This document shows, in pieces, positions 44,841 through 58,193 of a stretch of DNA of 64,000 bases. Source of the DNA: Sclerodactyla briareus (lineage: Eukaryota; Echinodermata; Holothuroidea; Dendrochirotida; Sclerodactylidae); NCBI GenBank assembly GCA_026419785.1, contig JAODTK010005883.1, forward strand, positions 1-64,000. The letters are read 5' to 3'. Below the pieces are notes generated by a model. That model worked only from the letters and a program-made list of their open reading frames with translations, searched no databases and was not told the DNA's origin. Each line of letters starts with the position of its first letter. The stretch's first letter is position 1. Position numbers and translations under genes: made by a program.

Positions 44841-46479
44841 TAGATGGAACAACTTTAATTTATTTGTCACACTACTGTTTACTATACATATCTACATATA
44901 TATCATCACCCTGGATACATGTGGGAGGAAGTGTTCTAAGAAGACCTCTTCCGAGAACACTCCCTGCACATGGGCTAAGACATAATTATCAATCACTCAT
45001 CGACAATTGAATGATCGATGTTATGATTGTGGCCATTGATATTACATCGTTGCCTACCTTTCTTCAACGTATTCTGATCTGATTTTAACGCACGACTAAC
45101 GAAGTGAATTCGACTTTATATAGTTCATTTGCTTGCACGACACTGACTTTATTAACTGGTCGAGGATAATTTCTGTCGCGTCAGTCTATGAATCGAAACG
45201 GTACAATTACCATTACCATTACCAAATTCAGTCAGACTGGTCAGATACCGATCTGTAGTAGCTATAGTGTTGACGAGTTCGATCCTAAACCCCTGCCTAA
45301 CTACTAATACAATGGAGTAACATGTTACCGTGAGGAAGACATTACCATCAACTTCCATTACTTGATAAAATGAAGATCAAACGTCGAACACTCGGGGAGT
45401 TCTCCTCGCTGTTCGTTGTACTGACCTGCGAAGTTCCAGGCCCTCGTATTTTGAATAACAAGTTTTACCTAGATAAACAAGAACCAGATTGGAAATGGCG
45501 TGACAGTTGAAACATCCCAGGTCATGACTATCCTGAGGGAACGTATAATTACAAATCGATATACAGTCGTCAGTGACGCCAAGTCTGTTGATTGTCATAT
45601 TTAAAGTCTAGATGCCCAGTTCATTGAAAACGAACCAAACGGGTTGCTTATCGAATTAAAACGTAGGTATTACAAAAGAACTGCATACGGCGTACGAGGA
45701 AATGAGCTGTTTCATTAGTATTCATTAAGAAGCACCACCTGAAAATAAATTTGTAGAGATCTATCTCAAACGGGAAGTTGGCTCCTATAAATGTCCTGAA
45801 AAGTCCTCTCACTCGCGCACCCTGCTTGTAGCATATATCCGCGATTGGGACATAGCTACGAGCGCTGGACGCTGATGCAGAACGAATGCTATGGGGAATC
45901 GAAACGTCTAGTCCTGCGTGTAACAAAACAAGCCTAAGCTATCTGGACACGATAACATGAGCCCAGGCCGGGAATTGCAAGATAAATTACTAGAGCTAGT
46001 AAATATAAAATATCGGCAGAGGCGCCACCATCAGTTGGCAAGTAGCACCCGCGAAAATTTGAAATAAGTAACCAGGCCTACGCGGGGCCTTGTTCATTGT
46101 CTGGTCGCACGTTTCTGAAGGAGAGCAAATATTGATGTCAAAACCACATTTTCTCCAATCAAGTAAATAAAAAGCTTCTACCAAACTAGTTATAGCCAAC
46201 TATTTTATATGGTTCACTATGGAGCTTGGCCACGAACTGAAGGTCTTCCTAGCTGACCTCCTCTCGTGGTGCTTTCACTTGTCCATAGTCATACAGGGCT
46301 ATTGCTAGATGTATGCGCCAACAGCCATGGTACAGGGGTCACCAAAGGTTACCTGTTGGGGTTCCAGGGGTAGCCAGGCGAAACGTTGGGCATGCTAGAG
46401 GAACGAGTCGCAATTTTGCTTGCCACGTGCCCGTTCTTCTTCAAACAAAGTTAAATCGTTAGAACCATGCTCGCAAAAG
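44841..46479. other. No gene recognised
   Basis: Short frames only. The GGCGCCACCATCAGTTGGC motif at 46022-46040 recalls one near 31776. No domain. Confidence 0.4.
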
Positions 46480-48310
46480 TGGGGTACGCAAAAATTGCCA
46501 CAAACAGATCACATATCCAGGGTTCTACTTTCAGTCATAATGATGGTAGAACAGCGGTACCTTTGGGATGTTCAGGAATTCGGTCAAAGGGTCAAATTGT
46601 GCCCGTTGGCCCATTCATGAAATTTCACACAATGGTACTGAAATGCATCTCCTCCCACAAGCTTCAATTGATGTTCTCTAAAGTTACATGATTAATGGTC
46701 CTTGGGTAGGAGGGCCATGGGGGTTTTAGGAATTTCGGGTCCAGGGGCCATTTGGGCGCTAGGTCCCAAATATGCAATACTGCAAAATTTTTGTATCATA
46801 CAAAATTTTGTTAAACAGTGCCGATGAGAGTCATTACGGATGTTCTAATAGACTGTCCCTCAGGATGCCCCAAAGGGGTTTAGGTCATAGGGTAGTGTGG
46901 GACTATCGGGCCCATCTGTGGAAATACTGTATGCCAAAATGCTTCTCCTCTTTCAAATTTCAATGCAAAAGTGCTGACATTCAGTATGAATGATTCCTGA
47001 CAAGCTGTACCTGGTGTGTTCGGGAAGGTTTGGTCCAGGTTCCCCGGTCCAGGTGCCAAGGTCGGGCCCTGGGTCCCATTATATAGAATACGCGAAATCA
47101 TGATCTCCTTAGAACTTTGCACAGTGCTGATTGTTCAGTCATAAGGTTTGTCTGGAGCGTACTTCAGCGGGCCAGGGATAAGGGAACCCCAAGGGACAAG
47201 TGTTGGGCCCTGGGGCCGGCCCATCATGTGAAATTAGGTAAAATGCATCTCCTCTTACGAATTTTGGTTGCACATGGCTGACATGGTCCTAATGATGGTC
47301 TTAACAGCCATACTTTTGAGGTATTCAGGAATTTCGGTCCCAAGTCCTATTTGGGCCTGTTTTTATGAAATTTCTACACATATGGTATTCAAAAATGCTT
47401 CGCCTCCCACAAGCTTCCAGATTTTCTTCAAAGTTACCAGTAATGGTCCTTGGAAAGGGCTATTGGGATGTTCAGGATTTCTGGGCCCGAACCCATAATG
47501 AAAGGCAGCAAAATTTTATATGCTCCTGCAAATTTTGTTGCACAGTGCTGATGTTGTCACAATGAGGTTCAATAGCCGTACCTTCAGGGGCTCAAGAGTG
47601 GGACCCAAGGCCCAGTGTGTGCCCGGTTGTAATCATGTGGATTCTGCCAAAAGCTTCTCCTCTTATGATTCTGATGCTCATTGCTGACATACTATTGTAA
47701 AAAACAGATGTACTTGTGGGTTTTCAGGGAATTTTCTTATCCGAGGCCAGCACTTAGACAGAGGGTGTTCATTTCATGAAATATCACATTCATGGTACTT
47801 GGTAATCATAACTCCCCAACAAAGTTTCAATTGATTTTCACTTTGGGTATGCTACTTGGGTTTGTGTTCATTGGTGGTGTTGCGAACTTTGGCCCGAGGC
47901 CCAATATGGGCCATATGGCCCATAATGTGAAATCATGCAAAATGCTTCTCTACAAGTGCTGAATGCTGATGTTCAGTCATATTTGACGGTCTAATAGCCG
48001 TACTCCCAGAAGTTTCAGGATTTCTGGACTCAAAGCCCAGTTGGCCCAAGGGCCCATCTTGATGCATCACGCAAAAATGCTTTGTCATCCTACCAATTTA
48101 GTGCATACTGGTGATATTCGACCATAATGAGGAGTAGCCATACCTACAGACTGTTTGGTCAAAAGCTGTTGAAGGGGCATAATGAACATCATGTGAAAAC
48201 TGCAAAAATCTGCAAATGCTTTGTTCCTCTACAGTTAATTGGATACCATGGAAATCTGTCAGTGGTTTCACAGAATGATAGTAACTAATGGTTCAGGGAT
48301 TAAGATCAAA
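46480..48310 (+). repeat. Satellite A, second array
   Basis: About 11-12 monomers of roughly 150 bp, in the same orientation as the array at 5.3-6.6 kb. They share CTCCTCCCACAAGCTTCAATT, AATGGTCCTTGGGTAG, GCACAGTGCTGATGTT, GTGTTCAGGAATTT and GGGCCCAT. The last unit (48140-48310) passes into the TTGGATACCATGGAA phrase also seen at 27.9-28.05 kb. Enclosed frames are shadows. Confidence 0.85.
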
Positions 48311-49454
48311 AGTCATTGAATGTTATTTTAAAATAGTGCATATTTTCAAAATTATAAAATTATTTGAGTTGGAAGTTTATTGTCGGCCAGCATTTTGCCA
48401 CAACTAAAATGACCAGTTATGAGAGCTGAGACATTCGAGGCCAGGTTGAATTACAATGTACACAATTTATGCAGTGTGTCAATGGTACCATATTTACTTA
48501 TAACTATATGATTTGTCATCCAGTCACACTTAAGTACCAGTATGAATATTGACTCATGTGACTTATATCCATTCCTTAAACCAGCCAATTCTAGCCCACT
48601 CTTGCATTCCATTTTCAGCTTAAGTGGGTCACCCTTCTCTCCATGGTAATCATTGCCTAGTAACTTCCTGAGCCGAGAATACCTTCTGTTTGACTCTGGC
48701 TACACAAAAGCGCCATTGTCTTGGGAGGGACAACTTGGACTGGTCATAAATAATCATCACCTTAGTGAGCCAGGGTAGTTGTATTATTATTTGAGTACAT
48801 ATAAAAGGGTAGGTGGTTCAGAAACAGTGCATTGGAAGGGGTGGTCGAGAGGTTATGGTTTTGATAGGTGCATTGGGTCTGTAGTCTTGATCAGTAGCCA
48901 ATGGACCTACAAGTTTTATGGTAGTAGGCTTGGCCATGGGATTGGAAATGACCTGGGAAGTCCTTGGTTGGATCTGCCAATTCAAAATTTGAAAACATCC
49001 TGCATCTATACTTAATCCAAGTTAAAGCGGAGGTCATAAATTATTTCCATTCATTCTCATGTGGGGTTCTCCCTCATTTTTTTTTGTTCCAAGACATGGA
49101 CAACTTATGTTATTTGCAGGTAGTCACTATGAGTTTGTCATTTTGCCAATTTGTGTGCTGGCATTTGCCAACATTTACAGAGACTGACTACATTGCCAGT
49201 CCTTCCTACTATTTTTTTTCTTGACCCGGGCCATGTGGCTTCAGTCAAGCGACCGAGTCGCCTCAGTATTAAATTGGATGATCATTTTTGCAGTATTAAT
49301 AGGGACCAATGGAAAACTTGTGGGGATTCATCTCGTAGTCATTTCGAAATTTTGCAAATTAAAAACACAAACATTCACCACTGAACTGGGACATCTTGGC
49401 CATATGAAGGTCATTTAAAGGTGTTCAATAATAGGTCGATGTGTGAAATGCCAT
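48311..49454. other. No gene recognised; likely body of the satellite A element
   Basis: Plus-strand frames of 65-86 codons overlap one another without motif. The sequence links satellite A to R3 as in the 5-8.6 kb block, but I could align little of it. Confidence 0.4.
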
Positions 49455-49736
49455 TTTCCCTTCAATTGGTCATTCTTGTGATGGATTTTAACCTACTGAG
49501 AGTAACAATGTTCATTGACTGCTACGACATATTTGGCCCAATGGAAAGTAAGGTCAAAGGTCATAAACAGCGGCCAATAGGCACACCCTATCGTTTGAAA
49601 TTGCCTTTTTTGCCTGACTAATGTTGAGCCTCTGATCACATAATATAACATTCGTCTTAGGACATTTGTGCGGTTTGGTGTCGCTAGTTGCATTTTTCAA
49701 TTGAAAGCTGGTACCAACAGCGCCTTCGGGGCGCAA
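49455..49736 (+). repeat. Dispersed repeat R3, copy B, ending in a hairpin
   Basis: Partner of 8375-8622. It ends with GCGCC-TTCGG-GGCGC (49720-49734). The stem differs from the copy A hairpin, but position and stem-loop form are kept. Confidence 0.6.
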
Positions 49737-50469
49737 TGCAAAATCTTGCCAAACTGATCTAAAACACGAGAAATATGTTTATCTCACAGATTGTGGCAGG
49801 CAATTGGAATTCCTCAAGAAAAAGGAACACTTTTTAAAGAGTATGAAACTTATCTAGATTGAGGTGAATTATGCAAATCTGTCTTCCGAAAAAGTGATTG
49901 GAATAAAAAAAAAAAAAAAATGTTCCTAACCTCGACACAATTGGGTATACGTGCCAACACGCCGCCATACCCAGTAGCGACGTCCCTGATAGTTTACTGC
50001 AGAAATAAAATTATAAAGCTAATGATTAGAGCTTCATTAAACTGACCAATATTGACACTTCAGGCCATTCACTATTATATGGCTCATATCAATTAGGAAA
50101 AAAAGAACCCACGGGAAGTAAATTCGTGGTCCCGGGAAGTCTGCATCAGCAGCGACAGTTTCACCTTCCAAATTAATGCTCAAGAAGGCAGTGACCGCGA
50201 GCATCATGAATAGGTATGAGGTATTTCATTGTTCAGTCACTAAGGGATAAACGGAACATTTTCTCTATAATAAAGAGAATGATATGTTCGAGCGGTCAGC
50301 ATAAACCGTTGAGTATCCATATACGACAGTGAACCAATTTAAATGTTAACAATAAAGAAATAATCCTGGAAGCTGACATGTTGTCAGTCAAAGGTCATTG
50401 AGATCAACAGAGGCCACGTTCTACATTTTGTTCAACGATATGTCCAAAATGTCGGTCCGATCAGATGGG
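49737..50469. other. No gene recognised
   Basis: A-run at about 49906-49920. No coding signal. Confidence 0.4.
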
Positions 50470-51330
50470 ACATGTGGTAAAGCATTTTAGACTATTCATT
50501 CTCCACTGAGTACATGATCCTGTGTTTTGGGAGTCCGATCCAAGGTCAGGGTGGTCAAAAGTTTGAATATCTTCCAAGCACGATTGTTCCAGAAATCGTG
50601 GCCAAATCAAGTTTTTAATTAGGGATGTTAGCTTTCCTCTGGATAACACATGCACCATTGCAGGAACTTATGAGAACCATTGTTTTTTGGTGTGACTGGG
50701 ACCTGTTTTTGTTATGAACGTGGGGATTCAAGAAAAAAAACACTAAACAAAAAGAATTGGGCTGGACTCGGCTTCGCAGACACCTGGAAGGACCAAAGAT
50801 TACCTGGTTATGAAGTCCCCTTATTGAGTAGGTTAGGCCCTGGAGTTGTAGGGTCTTGGAGAATATGATTTGGTGTGTAGATCAAGGGGTCATGCTTGGT
50901 AAAAAAAGCGGAGATGAGAGATTGTGACAATTATTATTTCAGCCATTGTTGGCTAGTGAACACGATAACTTCGGCCTCACTCGGATGAATCGAGCTCAAA
51001 CTCGGGGGTGTGGATGACCTATTAAGATGCAAAGACAAAGATGTGGATCCATAAGTTCAGGTTCAAAAGGTCATCTGGAGGCAAAGTCTGTTACCCTTGT
51101 GACCCGTGTGTATGCTTCCCTACAAGCAGTGCTGACAAGAACTCAAAACATTGTATAGGAGTGATATATCCGCCAATATTGGCTTGTGAACACGATCAAT
51201 GACTCACCAGATGGCTAATGTGATATTTTTAGCGGTTCCCCATAAAGAGTGCATGCTTTCGTCTGTTCGGAACTAGCCAAAAAGTCATCTGACGTCAACA
51301 CATAAGGACAATACGGAAATCACCTAGTTT
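50470..51330 (+). repeat. Satellite C, diverged units
   Basis: Phrases GTGAACACGAT-AACT, GAT-GA-TCGAGCTCA, GAGTACATGAT, TTTTGGGAGTC and AAGGTCATCTG recur at intervals of about 200-300 bp. Less regular than the array at 59.5-61 kb. Confidence 0.6.
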
Positions 51331-54300
51331 TCGGCTTTCTGGATCGGATTAAGGTAGACATGATTGATACATATTCAGAAGGACAGCATATACGAGAGCC
51401 TATTCTCTGTGAACCCTCTAGTCATAGTTATAGTGCAGAGCCTGATAAAGCAACATGAGCAAGGTAGAAGGGGATATTTTTAGACTTTTTCCAAAGGGCA
51501 TTGCCTGAAAATTTAACAGTACGGTAACGAAGAACAACTCCAGGAGGCATTTGAGCTCAAAAAGCCGCTAACAGGGTCAAAGTGAGTTCGAGAGCATCGA
51601 GGAGCTAGTACTGAAAAAAAAAAATTTGCAGTTAAACTCAGTCAGATTATATGAATCATATATAATAAATGAAGAATCGATATAGTGCTTAATATAATTC
51701 GCAATGAAGGAGCAACGATCTGAAGCGCTTAACAATACAAACTACGTGAAGAACTACAGGGCATCGTAAAAGCCCGAGAAAAAAGAGTAAGACCTTGACT
51801 TTGTACGGATTGCTTACAACGAGGTGGAAACAAAAAGGGATGTTGTGTCAGGAGTATGGCAACACTTACAGGGTCGATGGGGAAGCGATACTCTTTGATG
51901 TAAGATGGGGAGCAGTGGTAAGAGCGCGGAGAGCAATTAAGCAGAACTTTGAGGAACATATGCTCAACAATGAGTCAGTGAAGATGCGAAGAACGCGATA
52001 TTGCACGCTTGAACAGCAGTTGAAGGAGCCAGATTGAAAACCTGGAAAACTTAAAATGTTGACATGCTCGGAAATATGAAGAGCGGCGTGGTTCCAGTGA
52101 TTCGAAAGGCCATGTCAAACGTGATTTCGATTCTCAAAGGTTCATAATGGTGTTAAGCAGAGGCTACCGTGAATGTGTGGTTTCCTCAGTCGTAACATTT
52201 TCAGGAAAGGTCTGTATCTCGGATAAATCGTTACGTGCTGAAATGAAGACGAGTCTTCCCGTATGATAAGCAAATAGGAGATCTGCAAATAGTTTATGAG
52301 AATTATCTCACCCGCGACTGTGTGGGAAAATGGTCATTCGCCCCGAATGTACGCTGGAATGTCGTTCGGGGGCAGTTTGCACCGCCGACTCCAATATATG
52401 GTAATTTTCGAGTTCAATAGTAACCTATATATCCTTTTCTAAGCAATACAGTCTATGTCCTGAAATATATAGCTATTGTTACATTCACCTTAGATTGCAG
52501 CACTGTATGCATGCTGTATGAAATTACGTAGTAGCGAAAAATACTATGCAAATGTTGGTAGTTCCTTGTGTCATATGGCATATGCTCTGGTAATCCATTG
52601 AAGCACTCTGTCAATTAGTTGGTGCTGTATGTTCCTACCCACTAGTATTTCGCTCGGCTGTTACCGAATGGTGATTTAGACCTGGCCAGTAGCGTTGTCT
52701 CTATGGTAACGGTGTGTGTGTGTGTGGTTAGTGTTACCTTTCCCCCCACCCCATAGGTCAACTCTTTTGCTAAGTCAAAAACAAAATTGAGTGCTCTATT
52801 CTCAGCAACTGTTCGTATTTGTGCTAATTAAGAATTCAACACTCAGGCAGGCAGATGTCACATATTTATGGAGGGGTGGGGTGCATTCTGAAACGCGCAA
52901 TGGGCATACACAAGATATAATCAAATAAATGAGGTGGTGTTGTATGAAGCCAAGGATCGGAAATCATCGGAATATACACTCTTAAACGGTAGAAGTACAC
53001 GGGAGTTCCCTCCAGCGCACCTCACGAGTGAGCGGACTCATTTATGTGTTGTTCGGTTTTGATGAGTTATTCACGATCATGCAAACATCAGAGCTGAAAT
53101 TGGTATTGGGACAACCCTATATAGTCAGCGTTGCGCGGATCTGTAGGCCATTACGATGGAGGGCGATCTCTCACGCTCGTGATCTTGCAAATATTATGTT
53201 CGAAAAGATCGTTTGTGCAACTCTACGTACGGGACGTACTTAGTAGATCGTATTTGTTCGTCTGCGCTTGGAACTGTTGTACCCTCCCACGGACTTTATT
53301 TAGAGGAAAGGAGTTGTGTTTCGGCGGTAGGAATAGATGAAGTGGCCACCTGCTGCGAACTTCGAGCCTACCGTCTCCAAAGCTATTACCAGCGGAATTT
53401 TTTAACAATCCTTTAGCCAAGATGATACCGGTTTCGCAAAAAGTATAATCAGACTAAGGCATTTTTATTTCATCTCCGTTCGAGTGAGACTTTACCCAAG
53501 TAGTGCTAAAGCGAGGATTATTTTGGTTGATTATATCTAAAATAAAATAAAAGATGCGTATTAAAATGGACTCCTACTACTCAGAGTGGTCGTGGTTTCA
53601 CTTAGCCTGCACCTAGCCAACCGTAACCAATCAATTTGAGTTCAAAGTTTCAAATCACTGCAAACAGGCTGTTATTGCATTTTGGGTTGAATTATGATGG
53701 ATGCAACAATGTGCGGTCTTACTCGACCCTACATAATAATGAGGAATGTAGTGGCAGTATGTAGTATGGGCTAAAGTACATGTGTAATGAAAGTAAATCG
53801 TTAATCAACCAATATTATTTCGTGAGGCGTAAACTCCAGTGTGTGGTAATGTCGTTACATTTTGTTCCTAGATCATACAAAAGGTATTGCTCCGAAACAT
53901 ATAAGATTGATGTGAAGCCTAGCGACAACGAAGGGGAATATCATCAAACGATGGCTTGCAAGGCTCTCTATCAAGCGAAAAAGATCGTATATCGGGGAAT
54001 ATTTACATGACGAGGGACCGTCGAGCATTTGTGTACACTTATTTGTCATGTACAATGTAGTGGAATGAGGTAAATATCAAAATAATTCCTGGATAATTGA
54101 GTTACTCTGCTAGTATTGGATCCCAATATTCGCACACCTTTGCAGTCTTATCAATGACCAGCGGGGGGTACCTAAGGAATTATTGCAAACTCAGGGCGAA
54201 GATCATTTTGGGCCAATGCGTGCCTTGCGTGGATGAAGCTGTGACTACTCCGTAACCCAATCACTAACTCTGACAGAGAATATGACCAGATACATAAAAT

Positions 54301-55079
54301 GCGAACAGTCATTACAAAGACCCAACGTGAGAGCTGCCCCTCCATTGGGTAATTTAGCGGGTAGTGCTGAAACGAACATTCTTTAAAGGGATTTCTTCAT
54401 GGAGTGGTCAGTATTGAGTATCGAATTGGTTTAGTGGCACATTATTGCCAGTTTCTTAAACATTTGCAAGCGTTTTGTCACATGACACAAAAGAATATTG
54501 GTAGTTGCTAGTATATCACGAATAATTTAATAGGACTGTTTCAATTTTAGATAGCAAATATTTAGTGGTCGAAGTTATACAACACGCTTTGACAAAACTA
54601 AGGAGAAATTGAATTGATCGTTTTGGTTATATGAATGTTCTTAAGTATATTATTCTTTAATATCTTCGGTTATCATTTGGCCATGTCCTTGACATCATGA
54701 GACGTGGTTTAGCAGGAAGTCTCACTGGCTGTAAGTTCGGTGTGTCGGCTCGTCACCTATACTATAACTTTAACTCGTGGGGGTGAAAATCAGTAAAATT
54801 GAAAACAGTGAATTTGCATGAATCACGGATCATTCTTGACATTGGCAGATTTTCATAAATTATGGTGGAAATATTCGACGTTGAAAGACGATGCATACAG
54901 AGGGTTATTCTCAGGTCTTTTTGATGTCAAGAGCAAGGCTTATGTGCAATAATTATACATCGATACATACACTAAATTGAAATATTCGAATAACTCGGTG
55001 TGTATAATACATGTTTACTTCTAAGATCATTAGTGTTAACTTCAGGTTCATTCCAACCCGTTTCATTTATATGAAAACA
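51331..55079. other. No gene recognised
   Basis: About 3.7 kb. Frames are at most 80 codons (plus 51795-52037; 53028-53340) with no known motif. A short (GT)n occurs near 52707. I see no repeat copy. Confidence 0.4.
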
Positions 55080-55140
55080 TACGCACGCACGCACGCACGC
55101 ACGCAACAAACACGTACACACGCATACGCACATTCTGACT
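55080..55140. repeat. (ACGC)n microsatellite
   Basis: Six ACGC units followed by imperfect ACAC/ACGC sequence. Confidence 0.9.
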
Positions 55141-55920
55141 AAGAACACTTATTGAAATGAACGAATGGGTATCACATGGGATGAAACTAACTGAAAGCAT
55201 AATGATACTTCAACACCCTAGTTTGTTTGCTTTGGAAACTTGTGGTCTTGAAACATGGTCTCCCCAGGGGCTGATTTTAATTAGTTTTTGGTTGCAAATG
55301 AGTCCCCGATGCAAAGTCAGTATGGACAGGACGGGCGATGTTTGAATTCATCCTTGGTGCAATTGACAGATACAGTAGTGTATGCAGGTTTTAATATTGA
55401 TTTCACATTTAGGTTCGTTTTAGTGAATCACGGTAACACTGAATCGAATGAAGTGGGTAAGGACCTTCTATGAGGATCCTCCCTCCCCGATCAACAGATT
55501 TGATGCCTGATCCAAACAATTAACAATTAACAATCAAGTTTTTTGTGGATTTGAAGTGGCTGTCCAAGCTTGTCATCTCCACTGCGAGAATATTTTGATT
55601 CTTCCACTCGCTAAAATCAAACTTGGTCAGCATGGTCTATCTCTTCTCTCCGATGGTGGAGTTATCATTGGAATACATATAACACTGCAACCTCCCATTT
55701 TGATTACTGCAACACCGATCCTCGCATCCAATCTGCCTCAAGCCCTCGCTGTTCTTTTTCAACAATACAGAAATCCCAGCTGCCTGATTTATTACTTGTA
55801 TGAAGTATGAACACCTCACATTTGCCTAGTCCGTTCAGAATTTAATTTGCCAAACCAGAGCCTGATGGGTAGTAACTGAACTTTATTCTTCTTGTGGTGG
55901 ACGGAGGTATATTCTGGGAG
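55141..55920. other. No gene recognised
   Basis: Two overlapping plus frames (55157-55345; 55556-55810) without motif. Confidence 0.4.
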
Positions 55921-55929
55921 AAATGAAAA

Positions 55930-56017
55930 AAAAGGAATCACCGATATTCTGGCCAATCCTGGCTTGGTAACACAATAACTCCATCTCCCGTGGCTGAATG
56001 GAACTCTATTACTTGTA
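55930..56017 (+). repeat. Satellite C unit, left half, interrupted
   Basis: CCAATCCTGGCTTGGTAACACAATAACTCCATC... ending GAACTCTATT-ACTTGTA. It continues at 58194 with CTTGGTATTGGGGTGG. An uninterrupted relative at 62020-62060 reads GAAGTTCATCC-ACTTGGTATTTGAGTT. Confidence 0.65.
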
Positions 56018-58193
56018 CAATGGCGTAGGAACGAAATTTTTAGTGGGGGGGGGGCTGGATTTGGATGACGGACTGGGGGGGGGTTCCAAGGGGAGGGGTG
56101 TCCCCTCCCCTTTGAAGAATTTTTGCATTTCAGATGACCTTAGACGTCGAAGTACCCCTATCCCACTTTGGGAAATTTTTGCATTTTTAGGTGGCCTGAG
56201 ATGCAATTTGGTGCATTATAGAACTCCAAACCACTTGCTTCCTTCCAGAAATATTTTTGCAATTTCACATGTTCCTAGATGCGATTTGCTGCTCTGAATC
56301 TTGTGTTTTTTTCTGCCAAATTGAGGCAGTGAGTTCCTTCTTTGGAGTTGGTCTAAATCTCACTTTTCCGGGGACCGCCGAATTCCCCTATCCCACTTTG
56401 GGAAATTTTTGCATTTTCAGGTGCCCCTGAATGCATTTTGGTGCAAAGGCCGAAACACAATTCTTTCCATAACTAATTGTGCCCTTCTCACATGTCTTAT
56501 ATGCTGTTTGCCTGCTTTGAATCTTGTGATGTTTGCTGCCGAATCGAGGGCAGTAATCGTCTTCTTGGGAGTTGGGTCTAATTCTCACCTTTCAGGAACC
56601 GTCGAAGTCCCCCGACCCCCTTTGGGAATTTTTTGCATTTTTAGGTGGCCTGAGATGCAATTTGGTGGCAATAAGGACTCCGATACACACTTCTTGCAGA
56701 ATACTTGTGCTTTCGCATTCCTTTAGATGCGATTGCCGTTTCAAGTCTTGTGATGCTTGCTGCCAATCAAGGGCAGTGGGTTCCCTTCTTTGGGAGTTGA
56801 TCGAATTCTCACCTTTCAGGGACCACCAAAGTCCCCCTTCTCCCACTTTTGAGAACATTTTTGCATTTTCAGCATTTTTGCATTTTTTTGGTGGCCTTAG
56901 ATGCAATTTGGTGCAATATAGCACTCCAAAACACTCAGCATCGTTCGAGAAATGATTGTGCATTTTCACATGTCCTTAGATGGGATTTGCTGCTCTGAAT
57001 CTTGTAGTTTTTTTCGCCAAATCGAGGGGGGTAAGGGACCTTCTTGGAAGTTGGTCTGAATCTCACCTTCAAGGGGACCGCAAATCCCGCCCCTTTCCCA
57101 CTTTTGAATTTTTTACATATTCACGTGGCCTTAGATGCAATTTGGTGGCATATTCACTCCCAAAACACAAACTTCATCCAGAAATAATTTGGCATTTTCA
57201 CATGTCCGTAGACTAATGCGATTTGCCAATTTGCTATTCTGGATCTTGTGATCTTTTTCTGCCAAACTGAACTGATCACCTGACGCAGTAGTTTCCATTT
57301 TCGCCGGGATTTGCCTAACTCTGAACATGTTGGGGACTGGCCCAATCCCACCTTTCCCCACTTTGACAATGTCTGCATTTTCCGGTGGCCTAGATGCGAT
57401 TTGCTGCTCTGAATCTTGTGTTTTTTCTCTGCCAAATGTGCTGAGCAACCGAAGTAGCAGTAAGTGTCTTTCTTTGGAAGCTGGTCGAAACCACACTTTT
57501 CAGGAACCATGCATCAAGGCACTCGTTTATTTGCATTCTGGATGACATGGTATATATGATTTCCCTTTACCACGTTCCCGTTTGTTTCGACGCAAATCTC
57601 AAAAGATTGCCCAATATCATCAAGGCGCTCGAATTTCATTGCAGTTTACGGGTGCGGTACATAAAATACGCTTCGCGCGCCAAAGCCTTTGCTCAATTCG
57701 GTGATATTTTATTTCAAAAACTAGAACGTTTTTTTTTTTTCATATCTATTTTCGGCGTTTCATTTCATTTTGAACCATGCTGGTAAACTGCTTTGGCTCC
57801 GAAATGGCGAGCCTGGGAGGGCGGTCCGCTTTCCTCCTTATCCTAGTCCCACGCCCTTCAGCAGATTTCTAGGACACTATTTTTGTAAAATATCAGACAC
57901 CGTGAGAACTAGTCTGAGAAAAAATAGCTCGCATATCATACTTTCAACAATACAGCAACGATATAAGTTCACGATTGCGGCGCGAAATTTTTGCCCATAT
58001 TTGTGAGTATTGATTCGAAAATTTGGACTTCCAGCAGTAAAATTCAAGCAATCTGACTGAAAATGAGGGAAAGTGGGAAAAGCATGAATGACAAATTCTA
58101 TTTTGAAAATCAAAAAGGGGTTTCGGACCTTCCGCCCTCCAATTTTTCACTGGGGCTGGCGCCCCTCCAGCCCCCCGGTTCCTACGCCCCTTG
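56018..58193. mobile_element. Non-autonomous DNA transposon (hAT-like MITE), 2.18 kb
   Basis: Left end CAATGGCGTAGGAACG and right end (read inward) CAAGGGGCGTAGGAACC form inverted ends of about 16 bp with one or two mismatches. G/C-rich subterminal stretches follow (GGGGGGGGGCTGG, and a CTGGCGCCCCTCCAG hairpin). The target duplication is ACTTG-TA on the left and CTTGGTA on the right. An empty relative at 62037-62044 has ACTTGGTA, so the original duplication was probably 8 bp with a base lost from each copy. 8-bp duplication and CARGG ends fit hAT elements. No transposase is encoded. Frames up to 127 codons on both strands arise from the internal repeat. Confidence 0.72.
56100..57530 (+). repeat. 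Tandem array inside the MITE, about 235-bp units
   Basis: About six units, each with CCCACTTTGGGAAATTTTTGC, GGTGGCCTGAGATGCAATTTG, TCACATGTCC-TAGATGCG, TTTGCTGC-CTGAATCTTGTG and TTGGGAGTTGGTCTAAATCT. It occupies about two thirds of the transposon. Confidence 0.88.

Noticed and set aside
56572-56969. Overlapping frames of 125-127 codons on both strands
   Set aside because: Periodic sequence of the 235-bp array inside the MITE; equally open on both strands.
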